Assembly: GCF_010550605.1 (NCBI RefSeq) | Contig: NZ_JAAGNI010000361.1 | Coordinates: 1-39,800, forward strand | Reading direction: 5' to 3' | Origin: Streptomyces sp. SID9727 | Lineage (GTDB): Bacteria > Actinomycetota > Actinomycetes > Streptomycetales > Streptomycetaceae | DNA length: 39,800 nucleotides | Shown here: in pieces, positions 28,967 through 37,577 of the stretch | Position numbering within the stretch: position 1 is the stretch's first letter | How the letters are laid out: each line of letters opens with the position of its first letter | Notes under the pieces: model-generated | What the model saw: only the letters and a program-made list of their open reading frames with translations | What the model was told of the DNA's origin: nothing | The model's database searches: none | Position numbers and translations under genes: made by a program

Positions 28967-29456
28967 GCCGTCCGTACGACCCCCGGAAGAACAGCAGCGG
29001 GTCGCCGTCCTCGACCGCGTCCAGCCGGTGCACCCGGGCGACCACGATCACATGGTCGCCCGCCGGGTGCTCCGCCTCGATGGAGCACTCCAGCCAGGCC
29101 AGCGCGCCTTCGAGCACCGGAGCCCCGTCCGGCGACCGGCCCCACGGCATCCCGTGGAACTTGTCCCCGCCGGTCACCGCGAGCCGGGACGCGGCCTCGC
29201 GCTGCCCGACGCCCAGGATGCTGATGCCCAGAAGCCCGCCGGCCCGGATGCGCGGCCAACTGGTGCTGGTCTCCGCCACGCAGAACGAGACCAGCGGCGG
29301 ATCGAGGGACACCGAACAGAAGGAGTTCGCCGCCAGCCCCGACCGCACACCGGTCACCGGGTCCTGCGAGGCGACGGCCACCACTCCCGTCGCGAACCGC
29401 CCGAGCACGTTGCGCAGACATCGGGTCCCGCCCTCAGGGGCTCTCGTGCCGGTCAT
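28956..29456 (-). CDS. Flavin reductase (HpaC-like, FMN-binding split barrel)
   Basis: This 166-residue protein matches the NAD(P)H:flavin oxidoreductase component of two-component monooxygenases: GRFATGVVAVAS near the N-terminus, AANSFCSVSLDPPLVSFCV in the flavin-binding region and a C-terminal LLFFRGSYG. It supplies free reduced flavin in the cytoplasm. The natural partner is the luciferase-like monooxygenase at 25603-26646, although that gene is in a different transcription unit. ATG 29456 overlaps the hydrolase stop by four bases and this is the last gene of the long tetronate operon. The counterpart in the abyssomicin/neoabyssomicin clusters is AbyZ/AbmZ, from memory. Confidence 0.92.
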   Translation of the reverse strand: MTGTRAPEGGTRCLRNVLGRFATGVVAVASQDPVTGVRSGLAANSFCSVSLDPPLVSFCVAETSTSWPRIRAGGLLGISILGVGQREAASRLAVTGGDKFHGMPWGRSPDGAPVLEGALAWLECSIEAEHPAGDHVIVVARVHRLDAVEDGDPLLFFRGSYGRLSR

Positions 29457-30535
29457 CCCCGCTTCCCTCCGTACCGCAGTCGTGCGAACTCGCGCGTCAG
29501 CGCGAGCCGTTGCTCTCCGTATCCGCCGCGCATCCGCAGTACCGACAGCAGCGTCCACAACCGCGTCTGCGCGAAGTGCGACGGGGAGCCGTGCACGTCG
29601 TCGTGGGCCAGCAGCCGCACCCCGCGCACCCGCTCCCGCAGCAGCCTGGCGTCGCCCGGCGGGATGATCTCGTCCCGCAGGCTCGTCACATGCGCCACCG
29701 GAATCCGCAGCGCCGCCAGCTCGTCGGGCGTCAGCGCCCAGTCCCGGATCAGCCCGTACACCTCGTCCGGCTTCGTCCGGGTCAGATGCGCCAGCGTGTC
29801 CGTCGTGACCCGGGGCACCGTCCGCTGCCACGTCGTGTCCGTGAAGAAGTCGCGCAGCGGCGCCCCCGCCCCGACGACCCCGCTGATCCGGGCGTCGTGC
29901 AGGGCGGCCCGGAGCGCCAGATGACCGCTGAAGCTCAGCGCCAGCGCGTACGTCCGGGAGGTGTCGGCCCGGCCGCCGACCGCGTCGAGCAGGGCCGGGA
30001 ACATCTGCCAGCTGTCCGCCCCGTACAACAGGGTGTTCTCGCCCACCCCCGGCATCTCGGTCACCACCCCGGCGAAGCCCAGCGCCGCCAGCTGGAGCAG
30101 CACCGGCGCCCACTGCTCCTTGACGGACACGATCCCGCCGGTCATCACCAGCAGCGGCTTCGGGTCCGAGGCGTCGAGCCCCGCCGTCCAGCAGCGGATA
30201 CGGCCTCCGGCGAGGTCGACGTCCAGCCGTTGCACCGTCGGGACGTCGGACCGCCAGATGTCGAAGGCAGCCGTGCACCGCTCCAGCGCCTCTTGCCGCG
30301 CGGCGCCGTCCACGAATGGAAAGCGCGCCATGTTGTAGTGCACACAGGCGTCGAGCGGTCTGCCCTCGGCCTCCAGCCGTGCGCCCTCGGCGCTCCACTC
30401 GTGCACCCAGGAGCCCGGTGTGCCGTCCCCGTCGTCGGAGATCCGCGCGAGCAGCGGGTCGTAGTGCTCGGACGGCAGCCCCTGCGAACGGGTGTGCGCT
30501 ACCACGAAGTTCTTCAGTTCCGCGATGTCGTTCAT
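29453..30535 (-). CDS. abyA5: Tetronate acetate-eliminating alpha/beta hydrolase (AbyA5/Agg5-like)
   Basis: This 360-residue protein has an N-terminal helical region and a FrsA-like alpha/beta hydrolase core. MTGGIVSVKEQW, then TEMPGVGEN and the nucleophile region LSFSGH (S201 and S203) are visible; an aspartate in SLRDEIIP near 286 and a histidine in DVHGSPSHF near 310 complete a triad. In tetronate clusters the protein at this place eliminates acetate from the O-acetylated tetronate and creates the exocyclic methylene used in the [4+2] reaction. ATG 30535 overlaps the E2-like gene by four bases. The order KASIII, FkbH, ACP, E2-like, hydrolase is the characteristic tetronate cassette, which supports the role more than the fold alone does. 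Confidence 0.88.
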   Translation of the reverse strand: MNDIAELKNFVVAHTRSQGLPSEHYDPLLARISDDGDGTPGSWVHEWSAEGARLEAEGRPLDACVHYNMARFPFVDGAARQEALERCTAAFDIWRSDVPTVQRLDVDLAGGRIRCWTAGLDASDPKPLLVMTGGIVSVKEQWAPVLLQLAALGFAGVVTEMPGVGENTLLYGADSWQMFPALLDAVGGRADTSRTYALALSFSGHLALRAALHDARISGVVGAGAPLRDFFTDTTWQRTVPRVTTDTLAHLTRTKPDEVYGLIRDWALTPDELAALRIPVAHVTSLRDEIIPPGDARLLRERVRGVRLLAHDDVHGSPSHFAQTRLWTLLSVLRMRGGYGEQRLALTREFARLRYGGKRG

Positions 30536-31302
30536 ACGCTCTCCAGCGCCTCCTTGACCTCGGTCAGTACGTCCGCCGCCTCGGCCCCGTCGATGACCCG
30601 GTGGTCGAACGCGAGACTGAGCCGCAGCACCGGTGCCACCACGATCCGCCCGTCCCGCACGACGGGCCGGTCCAGGACCCTGCCCACACCGAACGTCGTC
30701 GTGGTGCCGCCCACCGAGTGGAAGGAGTCCACCGCGCGGTGGCCCAGTGAGGTGACCGCGAACGTGCCGTTGAGATGGGGGCGCAGGGCGAGCGAGTGCG
30801 CCGCCTTGCGGAACGCCCTGCGGCCCTCGGTCCAGCCCGCCCGGTGCAGCTTCCGCACCCCTTCGAACTCGGGCAGCCTCTCCGGGTCGCCGTCCCTGAC
30901 GCGGGCCAGATGCTCCTGGATGGCCGGCAGTTCGGCCTCGTGGACGTCGGGCACGATGGTGCCGAGGACGACCCGGCGGCCGTCCAGGACGCGGTCCAGG
31001 GCGACCTTCCCGTTGACGAACGGGTAGTGCGCGATCCGGGGCCGGAGCGGTCCTCCGCTCACCGCCGCGTTGGCGTCCGGATGCTTCGCGAGGACCCGGC
31101 CGGCCGCGCGCAGCACGTACGAGGTGGTCGAGTAGCGCACGCCCTCGCTCCCCAGCGCGGACGCCCGGTGGGCGAGCACCCGGCTCATGTCGACCTCGGT
31201 GTCGAGGAACACCGGCGAGAAGTCCCGGATCACCTCCAGGAAGAACAGCGTGTGCCGGCGCTGGCGGGGCAGCGGCGCACCGGCCTGCTGGGCGTCGCTC
31301 AC
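30532..31302 (-). CDS. abyA4: Tetronate O-acetyltransferase, E2 (2-oxoacid dehydrogenase acyltransferase) catalytic domain
   Basis: This 256-residue protein consists only of the catalytic domain of dihydrolipoamide acyltransferases. The active-site motif DHRVIDG is at residues 233-239 and the typical FTVTSLG-like strand (FAVTSLGHRAVDSF) is present. It lacks the lipoyl and subunit-binding domains of true E2 enzymes, as in AbyA4 and Agg4, which acetylate the tetronate hydroxymethyl group. I chose GTG 31302, which overlaps the ACP stop by four bases. A longer frame upstream belongs to the ACP gene in another register. Confidence 0.9.
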   Translation of the reverse strand: MSDAQQAGAPLPRQRRHTLFFLEVIRDFSPVFLDTEVDMSRVLAHRASALGSEGVRYSTTSYVLRAAGRVLAKHPDANAAVSGGPLRPRIAHYPFVNGKVALDRVLDGRRVVLGTIVPDVHEAELPAIQEHLARVRDGDPERLPEFEGVRKLHRAGWTEGRRAFRKAAHSLALRPHLNGTFAVTSLGHRAVDSFHSVGGTTTTFGVGRVLDRPVVRDGRIVVAPVLRLSLAFDHRVIDGAEAADVLTEVKEALESV

Positions 31303-31526
31303 GGCGCCACTGCCAGCAGGTACACGTCCCGCAGGCTGGTCGCCTCCAGGACGTCGGCCAGCGGCAGCGAACGGCCGGTCTCCCGCTCCAGCACCGTGCA
31401 CAGCGCCAGCAGGTGTACCGAGTCCCAGGACTCCACGGTGTCCAGCCCGCGCCCCAGGTCCTCGGCGGTGACGGGCAGGGCGAGTTCGTCGCGCAGCAGC
31501 GTGACGAAGTCATCGACGGTCTTCAC
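31299..31526 (-). CDS. abyA3: Discrete acyl carrier protein for the glyceryl unit (AbyA3-like)
   Basis: This 75-residue ACP has its phosphopantetheine attachment at S36 in SWDSVHLLAL; acidic helices surround it. It should carry glyceryl-S-ACP formed by the FkbH-like protein. The GTG start at 31526 overlaps the FkbH stop by four bases and its stop overlaps the next start by four bases, so the ACP is translated in lockstep with its partners. The serine motif is WDSVHL, different from the LGFDSL of the PKS carrier domains, which fits a stand-alone carrier. Confidence 0.92.
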   Translation of the reverse strand: MKTVDDFVTLLRDELALPVTAEDLGRGLDTVESWDSVHLLALCTVLERETGRSLPLADVLEATSLRDVYLLAVAP

Positions 31527-33388
31527 GGGAGGTCCCTCTCGAAGCGCGCGGTCAGTCGGATGTGGTCCACGGGGGCGGCGGCCGGCCGGGAGGTGAGCCG
31601 GAAGTCGGCCGAGGCGTCGTCGGCGCGCACCGTCCCGAAGCCGGCCCTCGGATAGAAGTCCGCCACCTTGCCGTTGCGGGCGGTCCGCACATACCCGGCC
31701 CGCACCTCCTCCGCGCCCTCGTCGAAGGCGTGCTCCAGTACGGCGCCCAGCACCGCCTGCTCGATACCGCGCGAGAAGACCCGGCAGCTCAGCAGGAAGT
31801 TCTCGATGTGCAGCACCCCGGCATCGCGCCGCAGCAGCACCGCCCCGACCAGGCCGTTGTCCCCGAACCGGTCCGCCGAATCGATCGCCAGCACCCGCGC
31901 CGCCGGGTCCTCGCGCAGTGCCCGTACTTCGGCCGGCTGGAGCCGCCGGGTGGTGAGGTTGAACTGGTTGGTGCGCAAGGTCAACTGGGAGATCCTGTCG
32001 GTACGGGCCGCGTCCACGGGGGCGAGGGCCACGGAGATGTCCAGCTCGCGCAGATAGCCGTCGAGCGAGTCGAAGGTGTGCAGGAAGTCCTGCCGGGCCT
32101 GCTCCTCGCGATAGCGGGCCGGGCGGGCCCGGTCCTCGGCGGTCAGCGCCCGTACGTCGAACCAGCCGTCGGCGAGGAGACGTTCGACGTGCAGCGCGGG
32201 CTCCTCACTCACCTGGAGGACCGTCGCACCGGGCAGCTCGCGGCGCACGAGGCCGCACTCGAAGGCGCTGTCGTCCACGAACACGAAGCTGTCCGTGGAG
32301 AGGTTGAGATCGGCGGCCAGCTCGGCCAGGTTCTCGTGCTTCGGCCGCCAGTTGGCCCGTACCTGTACGAAGTCGTCCTCCCGCAGGGTGAGGTCCGGGT
32401 GCTCGCGCAGGGTCTTCACCACCGGCTCCCGGTCGTTCTTGCTGACCGCCGCCAGCAGCACTCCCTGCGAGCCCAGCTGCTTCGCCACCGCCTGGAAGCG
32501 CCGGAACGCCTCCCCGCGGTAGCTTCCCGCCACCTCGATCCCCTCCGGACCGGCCTCCCCGAGCACCCCGCCCCACACCGTGTCGTCCAGGTCCAGGGCG
32601 AGCACCTTCTTCGTACCGCCCGCCGCCTGCCGCGCCAGATGGCCGACCTCGCGGGCGTATCCGGCCAGCAGCGCGTCCGACAGGTGCGCCTTGGCGTAGA
32701 CGCTCTGCCGTACGTCCCGGGCGGGCGTCCCCTCCGCGAGCAGCGGGTCCAGATCGACGGTGACCACCTCGGGCCGGGTCTCCGTCAGCCGCAGCAGCCG
32801 CGCGTTGGCCTCCCGCCACACCGCGCCGAGCCGGGCACGGGCACCCAGGTCCACGAGCTGGGCGGTGAGTGAGCGGGGGAGCGGGAGCGTGTTGAGGACG
32901 AGCGTGGCGCCCCGGGCGGCCGTCGCGAAGACCTCGGCGGCCCGCTCGACCAGGGCCGTCTTCTCGGCCAGGACGCGTTCCACGTCCTCCACCCGCCAGG
33001 GCAGCGGCAGTTCACCGGCCACCAGGTCAGCGTCCAGCACGCACAGGACGAGCGCGGGCCCGGCGGCGTACAGCGCGCTGCCGGGGTCCGCGAGGTCGAA
33101 GACCCAGCTGTCGAAGTCGGAGGGCCGCACCCGTGCCAGCAGCCCGTGCCGGGCCAGCTCCCCGGTGAGCGCCGGCACCAGCGCGGTGAGCGTGCCGTGG
33201 CCGGTCACCGCGATCAGTGGCGCGGGCGTGGCGGGGTGGGCGGCGAGCACCCGGTCCGGGTCGAGCCGGGCCAGCAGCCGGCCCGCCCGGACGAGCGCGT
33301 CCCCGGCCAGACCGGCCACCAGGCCCCGTACGGCGGGGTAGTCCTCGGCCGTGATCTCCCGCAGCTTCTCGGCGGTCGCGTCGGTCAC
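31523..33388 (-). CDS. abyA2: FkbH-like glyceryl transferase/phosphatase (AbyA2-like)
   Basis: This 621-residue protein has three parts. Residues 1-250 form an SGNH-like region. A HAD-type domain carries the nucleophile motif DLDDTVWGG from D266, followed by SKND near 315 and VDDSAFE near 370. A GNAT-like C-terminal region covers about 470-620. FkbH-type enzymes dephosphorylate 1,3-bisphosphoglycerate and load the glyceryl group on the ACP. I chose GTG 33388 with AAGGGA ten bases upstream, in the end of the previous gene. An upstream in-frame extension to 33460 lies entirely inside that gene and is unsupported. It is followed directly by the ACP it is expected to load. Confidence 0.93.
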   Translation of the reverse strand: MTDATAEKLREITAEDYPAVRGLVAGLAGDALVRAGRLLARLDPDRVLAAHPATPAPLIAVTGHGTLTALVPALTGELARHGLLARVRPSDFDSWVFDLADPGSALYAAGPALVLCVLDADLVAGELPLPWRVEDVERVLAEKTALVERAAEVFATAARGATLVLNTLPLPRSLTAQLVDLGARARLGAVWREANARLLRLTETRPEVVTVDLDPLLAEGTPARDVRQSVYAKAHLSDALLAGYAREVGHLARQAAGGTKKVLALDLDDTVWGGVLGEAGPEGIEVAGSYRGEAFRRFQAVAKQLGSQGVLLAAVSKNDREPVVKTLREHPDLTLREDDFVQVRANWRPKHENLAELAADLNLSTDSFVFVDDSAFECGLVRRELPGATVLQVSEEPALHVERLLADGWFDVRALTAEDRARPARYREEQARQDFLHTFDSLDGYLRELDISVALAPVDAARTDRISQLTLRTNQFNLTTRRLQPAEVRALREDPAARVLAIDSADRFGDNGLVGAVLLRRDAGVLHIENFLLSCRVFSRGIEQAVLGAVLEHAFDEGAEEVRAGYVRTARNGKVADFYPRAGFGTVRADDASADFRLTSRPAAAPVDHIRLTARFERDLP

Positions 33389-33392
33389 GGTG

Positions 33393-34424
33393 TCAGTTCC
33401 CTTCCAGGGCGAAGCCCGCCTTGAGCCACTTGCTGGACTCGATGGAGATGCCCACCGCACGCCGCCCGCCCGCCAGCCGGGCGAGCGCCCGCTCCAGCTG
33501 GAGGAAGACGATGGCGTTGCCGCAGTTTCCGGCGTCGTCCACGCAGGAGACCGCCTCGGCGTCCGGCAGCCCCAGCCCCTCGGTGATCAGCCGGGTCATC
33601 CGGCCCGACAGCTGCGGTGGCAGAAGCAGGTCCACGTCCTCGCGCGCCCAGCCCAGGCCGTCCAGCAGCTCGTCGAGCACCTCGCCGGCCATCACCGGGA
33701 CGTGCCGCTCGATCGCCTTGTAGTCCTCGGTCGCGGCGGGCCGGTCGCTGTCGTGGTCGGCGGGGCCGAACCATTCCAGAACCGCGCCCGGCTCCCGGCC
33801 GAGCCCCACCAACCGGCTGAACAGCGCCCGCACCGAGGCGGACCCCGGGCCCGGCTCGGTGGACAGCACGGCGGCGCCGGCCGCGTCCCCGAAGAGGACG
33901 TAGTTCACCAGCTCGGCCGGTGCGGTGGTGCGCAGGTCGGCGTCCAGGTCGTAGAACCTGGCGATGACGTCGCCGCCGAGGACCAGCGCCGTGCGGGCGC
34001 TCCCGGCGCGCAGCAGCTGCTGGGCGAGGTCGAGCGCCTGGACGGCGCCGGAGCACCCCGACTGGAGCTGATAGCTCCGTACGCCGTCGACGCCCAGCCG
34101 GTCCGCGACGATGTTGACCGTCGCCGGCATGAGCCGGTCCGGTGTCGCCGTGCCCAGCACGATCGCGTCCACCCCGTCCGGTCCCAGACCGGCCCGGTCC
34201 AGGGCGGCGCGCCCGGCCTTCTCGGCCAGGTCCGCCAGCGAGAAGGTGAGCTTCCCGGAGTCCAGGTCCAGCGCCAGGTGGCGCGAGGCGGTGCCGATGA
34301 AGACATCCACCCACTGCTGCCACAGCGCGTCCATGCCGAATCGCCGTGCCAGCGTGGCGTTGTCCAGCGGCGCGCCGGGAAGCGCGGAGGCCGCCGACCT
34401 TATGTACACGTCCCGACCCGTCAT
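33393..34424 (-). CDS. abyA1: KASIII/FabH-like ketosynthase for tetronate ring formation (AbyA1-like)
   Basis: This 343-residue thiolase-fold protein has its nucleophile at C124 in QSGCSGAV and a late asparagine in AGNCGNA near 301. Where FabH has HQAN, this protein reads LPPQLSGRM near 266-270, so the usual histidine appears replaced by proline. Enzymes at this place join the PKS-bound beta-keto chain and glyceryl-ACP by C-C and C-O bonds to form the tetronate, releasing the product without a thioesterase. ATG 34424 has GAGGAAGG upstream. It lies 32 bases after the cyclase gene and 4 bases before the FkbH gene. Confidence 0.9.
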   Translation of the reverse strand: MTGRDVYIRSAASALPGAPLDNATLARRFGMDALWQQWVDVFIGTASRHLALDLDSGKLTFSLADLAEKAGRAALDRAGLGPDGVDAIVLGTATPDRLMPATVNIVADRLGVDGVRSYQLQSGCSGAVQALDLAQQLLRAGSARTALVLGGDVIARFYDLDADLRTTAPAELVNYVLFGDAAGAAVLSTEPGPGSASVRALFSRLVGLGREPGAVLEWFGPADHDSDRPAATEDYKAIERHVPVMAGEVLDELLDGLGWAREDVDLLLPPQLSGRMTRLITEGLGLPDAEAVSCVDDAGNCGNAIVFLQLERALARLAGGRRAVGISIESSKWLKAGFALEGN

Positions 34425-34456
34425 GAGGGCCCTTCCTCGCTCGTACGGAACCGGCC

Positions 34457-34861
34457 TCAGTCGGACAGCAGGATGCGCGCCTCGGCGGAGGCCCTGACCC
34501 CGGTCATCCGCCAGGTGCGGAAGCCGCGCAGCCCCTCGTAACGGCCGCCGGTCCCCGTCGCCGGATAGTGCACCCACTCACTGGTGCGCACGTCGTTGAA
34601 GTCCGCCCACCCCTCGGCGTGAATGGTGCCGTCGTCGAGCGTGATGTCCTCGGTGTAGTAGGTCAGCAGCCCGCCGTCGCCCGGCCGCACGTACTCGATG
34701 CGGAACGAGCCATGCGAGGTGCCTATCAACGTGCCGTCCTCGTCGAACAGTTCGTCGTCGAACGTGCCGGTCTGGCCCACGCTCGGATCGGCGACCTCGA
34801 CATCGTCGACCACCTTCACCACGACTTCCCTGGGGACGCGCAGCACGATCTGGTCAGCCAT
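34457..34861 (-). CDS. abyU: Spirotetronate cyclase, AbyU-like Diels-Alderase
   Basis: This 134-residue protein is an antiparallel beta-barrel of the AbyU type. As I recall AbyU, its pocket residues Glu19, Phe41, Tyr76, Tyr106, Arg122 and Trp124 all reappear here with a constant offset of seven: E12, F34, Y69, Y99, R115, W117. The surrounding text (VVKVVDDV, FRIEYVRP, GLLTYY, HAEGWADFNDVRTS, WRMTGVR) is also nearly the same, so this is a close orthologue. It catalyses the intramolecular [4+2] reaction between the exocyclic tetronate methylene and the polyketide diene. The N-terminus is shorter than that of AbyU by about seven residues. ATG 34861 overlaps the RHS gene end by eight bases, so the two are coupled. 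Confidence 0.96.
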   Translation of the reverse strand: MADQIVLRVPREVVVKVVDDVEVADPSVGQTGTFDDELFDEDGTLIGTSHGSFRIEYVRPGDGGLLTYYTEDITLDDGTIHAEGWADFNDVRTSEWVHYPATGTGGRYEGLRGFRTWRMTGVRASAEARILLSD

Positions 34862-37505
34862 CTGACGGTTCCTCTCGATGGGAAGGGGATACGGACCCGG
34901 GCGGTGGCGCCCAGGCGATCAGGGGAGGCGCGGCGAGACGCGCGCCCGGCCCGGTGAGGGCGTCCGTCGCGGCGCGGGCCGCGTCCGGGGAGCATGCGGA
35001 CGGGAAGAAGACCTCCGCGGCGGGCTGGTGCGGCCGGGCGAGCACGGACCAGAAGCCGTGCCGTGTCCAGGTCCCGCTGTTCACCGGGTCGTTGTCGGAG
35101 AAGGTGTACGGGGCGTACTGGGCGCCCGTCGGGTCCGGCTGCGTGAAGCGGCCCCAGAACCCGTTGTAGAGGTGCTGGTCCAGGAGGTGCGCGCTGCGCA
35201 GCAACTGGTACGCGCCCCGGTAGCGGAACGGGTTCACCGCCGCCGCCTCGCCCGACGCCGATACGGCCCCGTGCGGGGTGTAGCGGTAGCGGGCGGCGAG
35301 CCCGCCCTCCTCGTCGATCAGCGCGAGGACGGAACCCTGCTGGTCGGTCACCGCCCAGTAGTGGCGGCCGGTCGCGGTGAGGACGGCGAGCAGGGTGCCG
35401 TCCGGGGTGCGCACGTAGTCGGTCGGCACCCCGTCGTCGCTCGTGCGCACGATCCCGAGCGCGGAGTGGGTCAGCACATGGGTGACGGTGCGCCCGTCCA
35501 CGGTGGTCTCGGTGATGCGGCGCGGTGTCTCCTGACCGAGCCCGTCGTAGTCCACGTCCACGACCCGGACGCCGCCGAAGACACCGGTCAGCGTCTGCTG
35601 GGTGGCGCTGTAGCGGAACGAGCCGGTGGGGTTCGTCTCCTCGGTGAAGTTGCCCGCCCCGTCGTACGCGAACCGGGTCTCGCCGAACCGGACGACCTGG
35701 CCCGCGTCGTTGAGCGTGAACTCCGTCGATCCCAGCCGGCGCAGATGGTGGGCGCCGTCGTACGCGAACGTCGTGTCGCCCGCCCGCACGAGGCGCCCGA
35801 GCCCGTCGTACGCGAAACCGGTGAACTCCCCGTCGGTCACGGCCCAGCGCAGCCGGTCACTGTCCGCGCCACCGCCCGAGCTGTACCCGTACTCCGCCGA
35901 CAGCAGCGTCTCGCCGCCCGGCCCGCGCACCGTGAGCGCCGTCCGGCGGCCGGAGGCGTCGTACCGCAACTCCTGCACGGCCGACCCGAGTTCGACGCGC
36001 ACTGGTCGCCCCGCCGCATCGCGGACGAACCGCGCGGTGCGGCCGGCCGGAGTGGTGACCGTCTCGGTGCGGCCCGCGCCGTCCAGGCCGTAGCGAGTGG
36101 TGCCGCCCGGGGTGGTGAACGAGGTCGGCGCGCCCTCGGAGTCGTACACCGCACCCGTCGCCTCCGGAGCGGAACCGGCCTCGCCGGTGCGCACCGACGC
36201 CGTCAGCCGGTCGCCCCCCGCCGTCCTGACCCAGCCGAACGCGTAGGACCAGCCCGGACCCGACTTGCGGACCACCCGGCCGAGCGCGTCGCGAGCCAGG
36301 ACGAGCAGCGTGCGCCCCGCGCTCTCGTCGGTGACCTCCGCCAGCCGGCCCGCCGGGTCGTGCCGGTGGCCGATGCGGTCACCGGCCCCGCTGGTCACCG
36401 AGGTGACCCGGGACAGCCCGTCGTACCCGAATACCGTGCGGCCCAGCGGTGCGGGCGGGGTGACGGAGGTGAGGTCGCCTGCCGCGTCGTAGCCGAAGCG
36501 GGTACGGGCCCCGTTGCCGTCGGTGATCTCCGTGAGCCCGCCGTGGACCGGGTCGTAGCTCCGCCGGTCCACGTCCGCCCCGCGTCCGGCCGCCCGGCTG
36601 CGGACCGGGCGGCCCGCCGCGTCGTACTCCAGCTCCAGTTCGCTGCCCTGCGGACCGCGCAGCGAGGTGAGCGTCCCGCCGCCCTCCAGCGGGGTGTACG
36701 CGACCCGGGACAACGCCCCCGTCGGCAGCCGCAGCGACACCGGCCGCCCCTGCTCGTCGTAGGTCCGGGTGAGCGTCGCGCCGGTCGTGTCGGTGACGGA
36801 TACCCGGCGGCCACCGGCGTCCCGGGTGCGGACGAGGACCTGGCCCGACGGGTGCTCGACGGCCGTCGGCCGGCCCTGCGCGTCGAAGACGTACCCCGTG
36901 CGCAGCCCCGTGGGCCCGGTCACCAGCGTGCGGTCCGTCCCGTAGTCGAACGCCGTACGCGCCCGGCCCCCGGGACCGTCCCAGGAGAGTTCCGAGACGG
37001 CGAACATGCCGTCGTAGGAGAGGTCCACGGTGTCGCCGAGTGCGTCGGTGACGCGCACCAGCCGCCCGTCCGCGTCCCAGAGGAAGGCCGTGGTCGCCCC
37101 GTCCGCCCCGATGTGCCGCTCCAGCCGTCCGGAACGGTCGTACGCGAACGAGGCGGCCTCCGCCCCCAGTGGGTCGACGATCTTCGTCACCCGGCATTCG
37201 GCATCGCGGTGCAGGGACACCACCCGGCCCCGGCCGTCCGTGAACGTCACCGGCTCGCCCGTGGCGTCGGGCTCGAAACCGGGGCCCGCCCCGTACGACC
37301 AGCCGGGGCCGAAGCCCCGCTCCGCCCGGGAGTGGCTGCGGTACTCGCGCACCAGCCGCAGATGGCGGGCGCCTCCGGCGACGACCAGGTCCAGCTGGCG
37401 CACGATCAGTTCGCCCTCGTGCAGGTCGACCAGCAGCTCGCAGCGGTCTCCGAGGGCGAGGCGCCGCGCGGCGCGATGGGCGGGCAGGTCCCGGGGCGTG
37501 GTCAC
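34854..37505 (-). CDS. RHS/YD-repeat protein at the head of the tetronate operon
   Basis: This 883-residue protein consists of about twenty YD-type repeats (YDRSGRL, YDEQGRP, YDAAGRP, YDGLGRL and similar) from about residue 90 to 700. An RHS core end follows (LYNGFWGRFTQPDPTG, then DNDPVN). No signal peptide or membrane segment is visible. After the core there are only about 70 residues rich in A and P, which do not resemble a toxin tip. The usual DPxGL cleavage motif after NDPVN is replaced by NSGTWTRHGF. RHS shells normally enclose a polypeptide cargo; no such cargo is obvious here. GTG 37505 has GAGGAG upstream. It overlaps the AbyU-like gene and is preceded by the strongest copy of the TCTAAAG repeat. 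Its role in the pathway is unknown. Confidence 0.88.
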   Translation of the reverse strand: MTTPRDLPAHRAARRLALGDRCELLVDLHEGELIVRQLDLVVAGGARHLRLVREYRSHSRAERGFGPGWSYGAGPGFEPDATGEPVTFTDGRGRVVSLHRDAECRVTKIVDPLGAEAASFAYDRSGRLERHIGADGATTAFLWDADGRLVRVTDALGDTVDLSYDGMFAVSELSWDGPGGRARTAFDYGTDRTLVTGPTGLRTGYVFDAQGRPTAVEHPSGQVLVRTRDAGGRRVSVTDTTGATLTRTYDEQGRPVSLRLPTGALSRVAYTPLEGGGTLTSLRGPQGSELELEYDAAGRPVRSRAAGRGADVDRRSYDPVHGGLTEITDGNGARTRFGYDAAGDLTSVTPPAPLGRTVFGYDGLSRVTSVTSGAGDRIGHRHDPAGRLAEVTDESAGRTLLVLARDALGRVVRKSGPGWSYAFGWVRTAGGDRLTASVRTGEAGSAPEATGAVYDSEGAPTSFTTPGGTTRYGLDGAGRTETVTTPAGRTARFVRDAAGRPVRVELGSAVQELRYDASGRRTALTVRGPGGETLLSAEYGYSSGGGADSDRLRWAVTDGEFTGFAYDGLGRLVRAGDTTFAYDGAHHLRRLGSTEFTLNDAGQVVRFGETRFAYDGAGNFTEETNPTGSFRYSATQQTLTGVFGGVRVVDVDYDGLGQETPRRITETTVDGRTVTHVLTHSALGIVRTSDDGVPTDYVRTPDGTLLAVLTATGRHYWAVTDQQGSVLALIDEEGGLAARYRYTPHGAVSASGEAAAVNPFRYRGAYQLLRSAHLLDQHLYNGFWGRFTQPDPTGAQYAPYTFSDNDPVNSGTWTRHGFWSVLARPHQPAAEVFFPSACSPDAARAATDALTGPGARLAAPPLIAWAPPPGSVSPSHREEPSDG

Positions 37506-37577
37506 GGGAGGCTCCTCAACTGGGCCGGCGGGGAGGCGAATCAGCGGGTTTCGATGGAAGCCAGGCTGCTGAGGGCG

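Noticed and set aside
29453..31513. A single 686-residue protein covering the hydrolase and the E2-like gene
   Set aside because: The upstream half is in a different register from the true E2-like and ACP genes and has no domain; the hydrolase starts at ATG 30535 with a 4-bp overlap.
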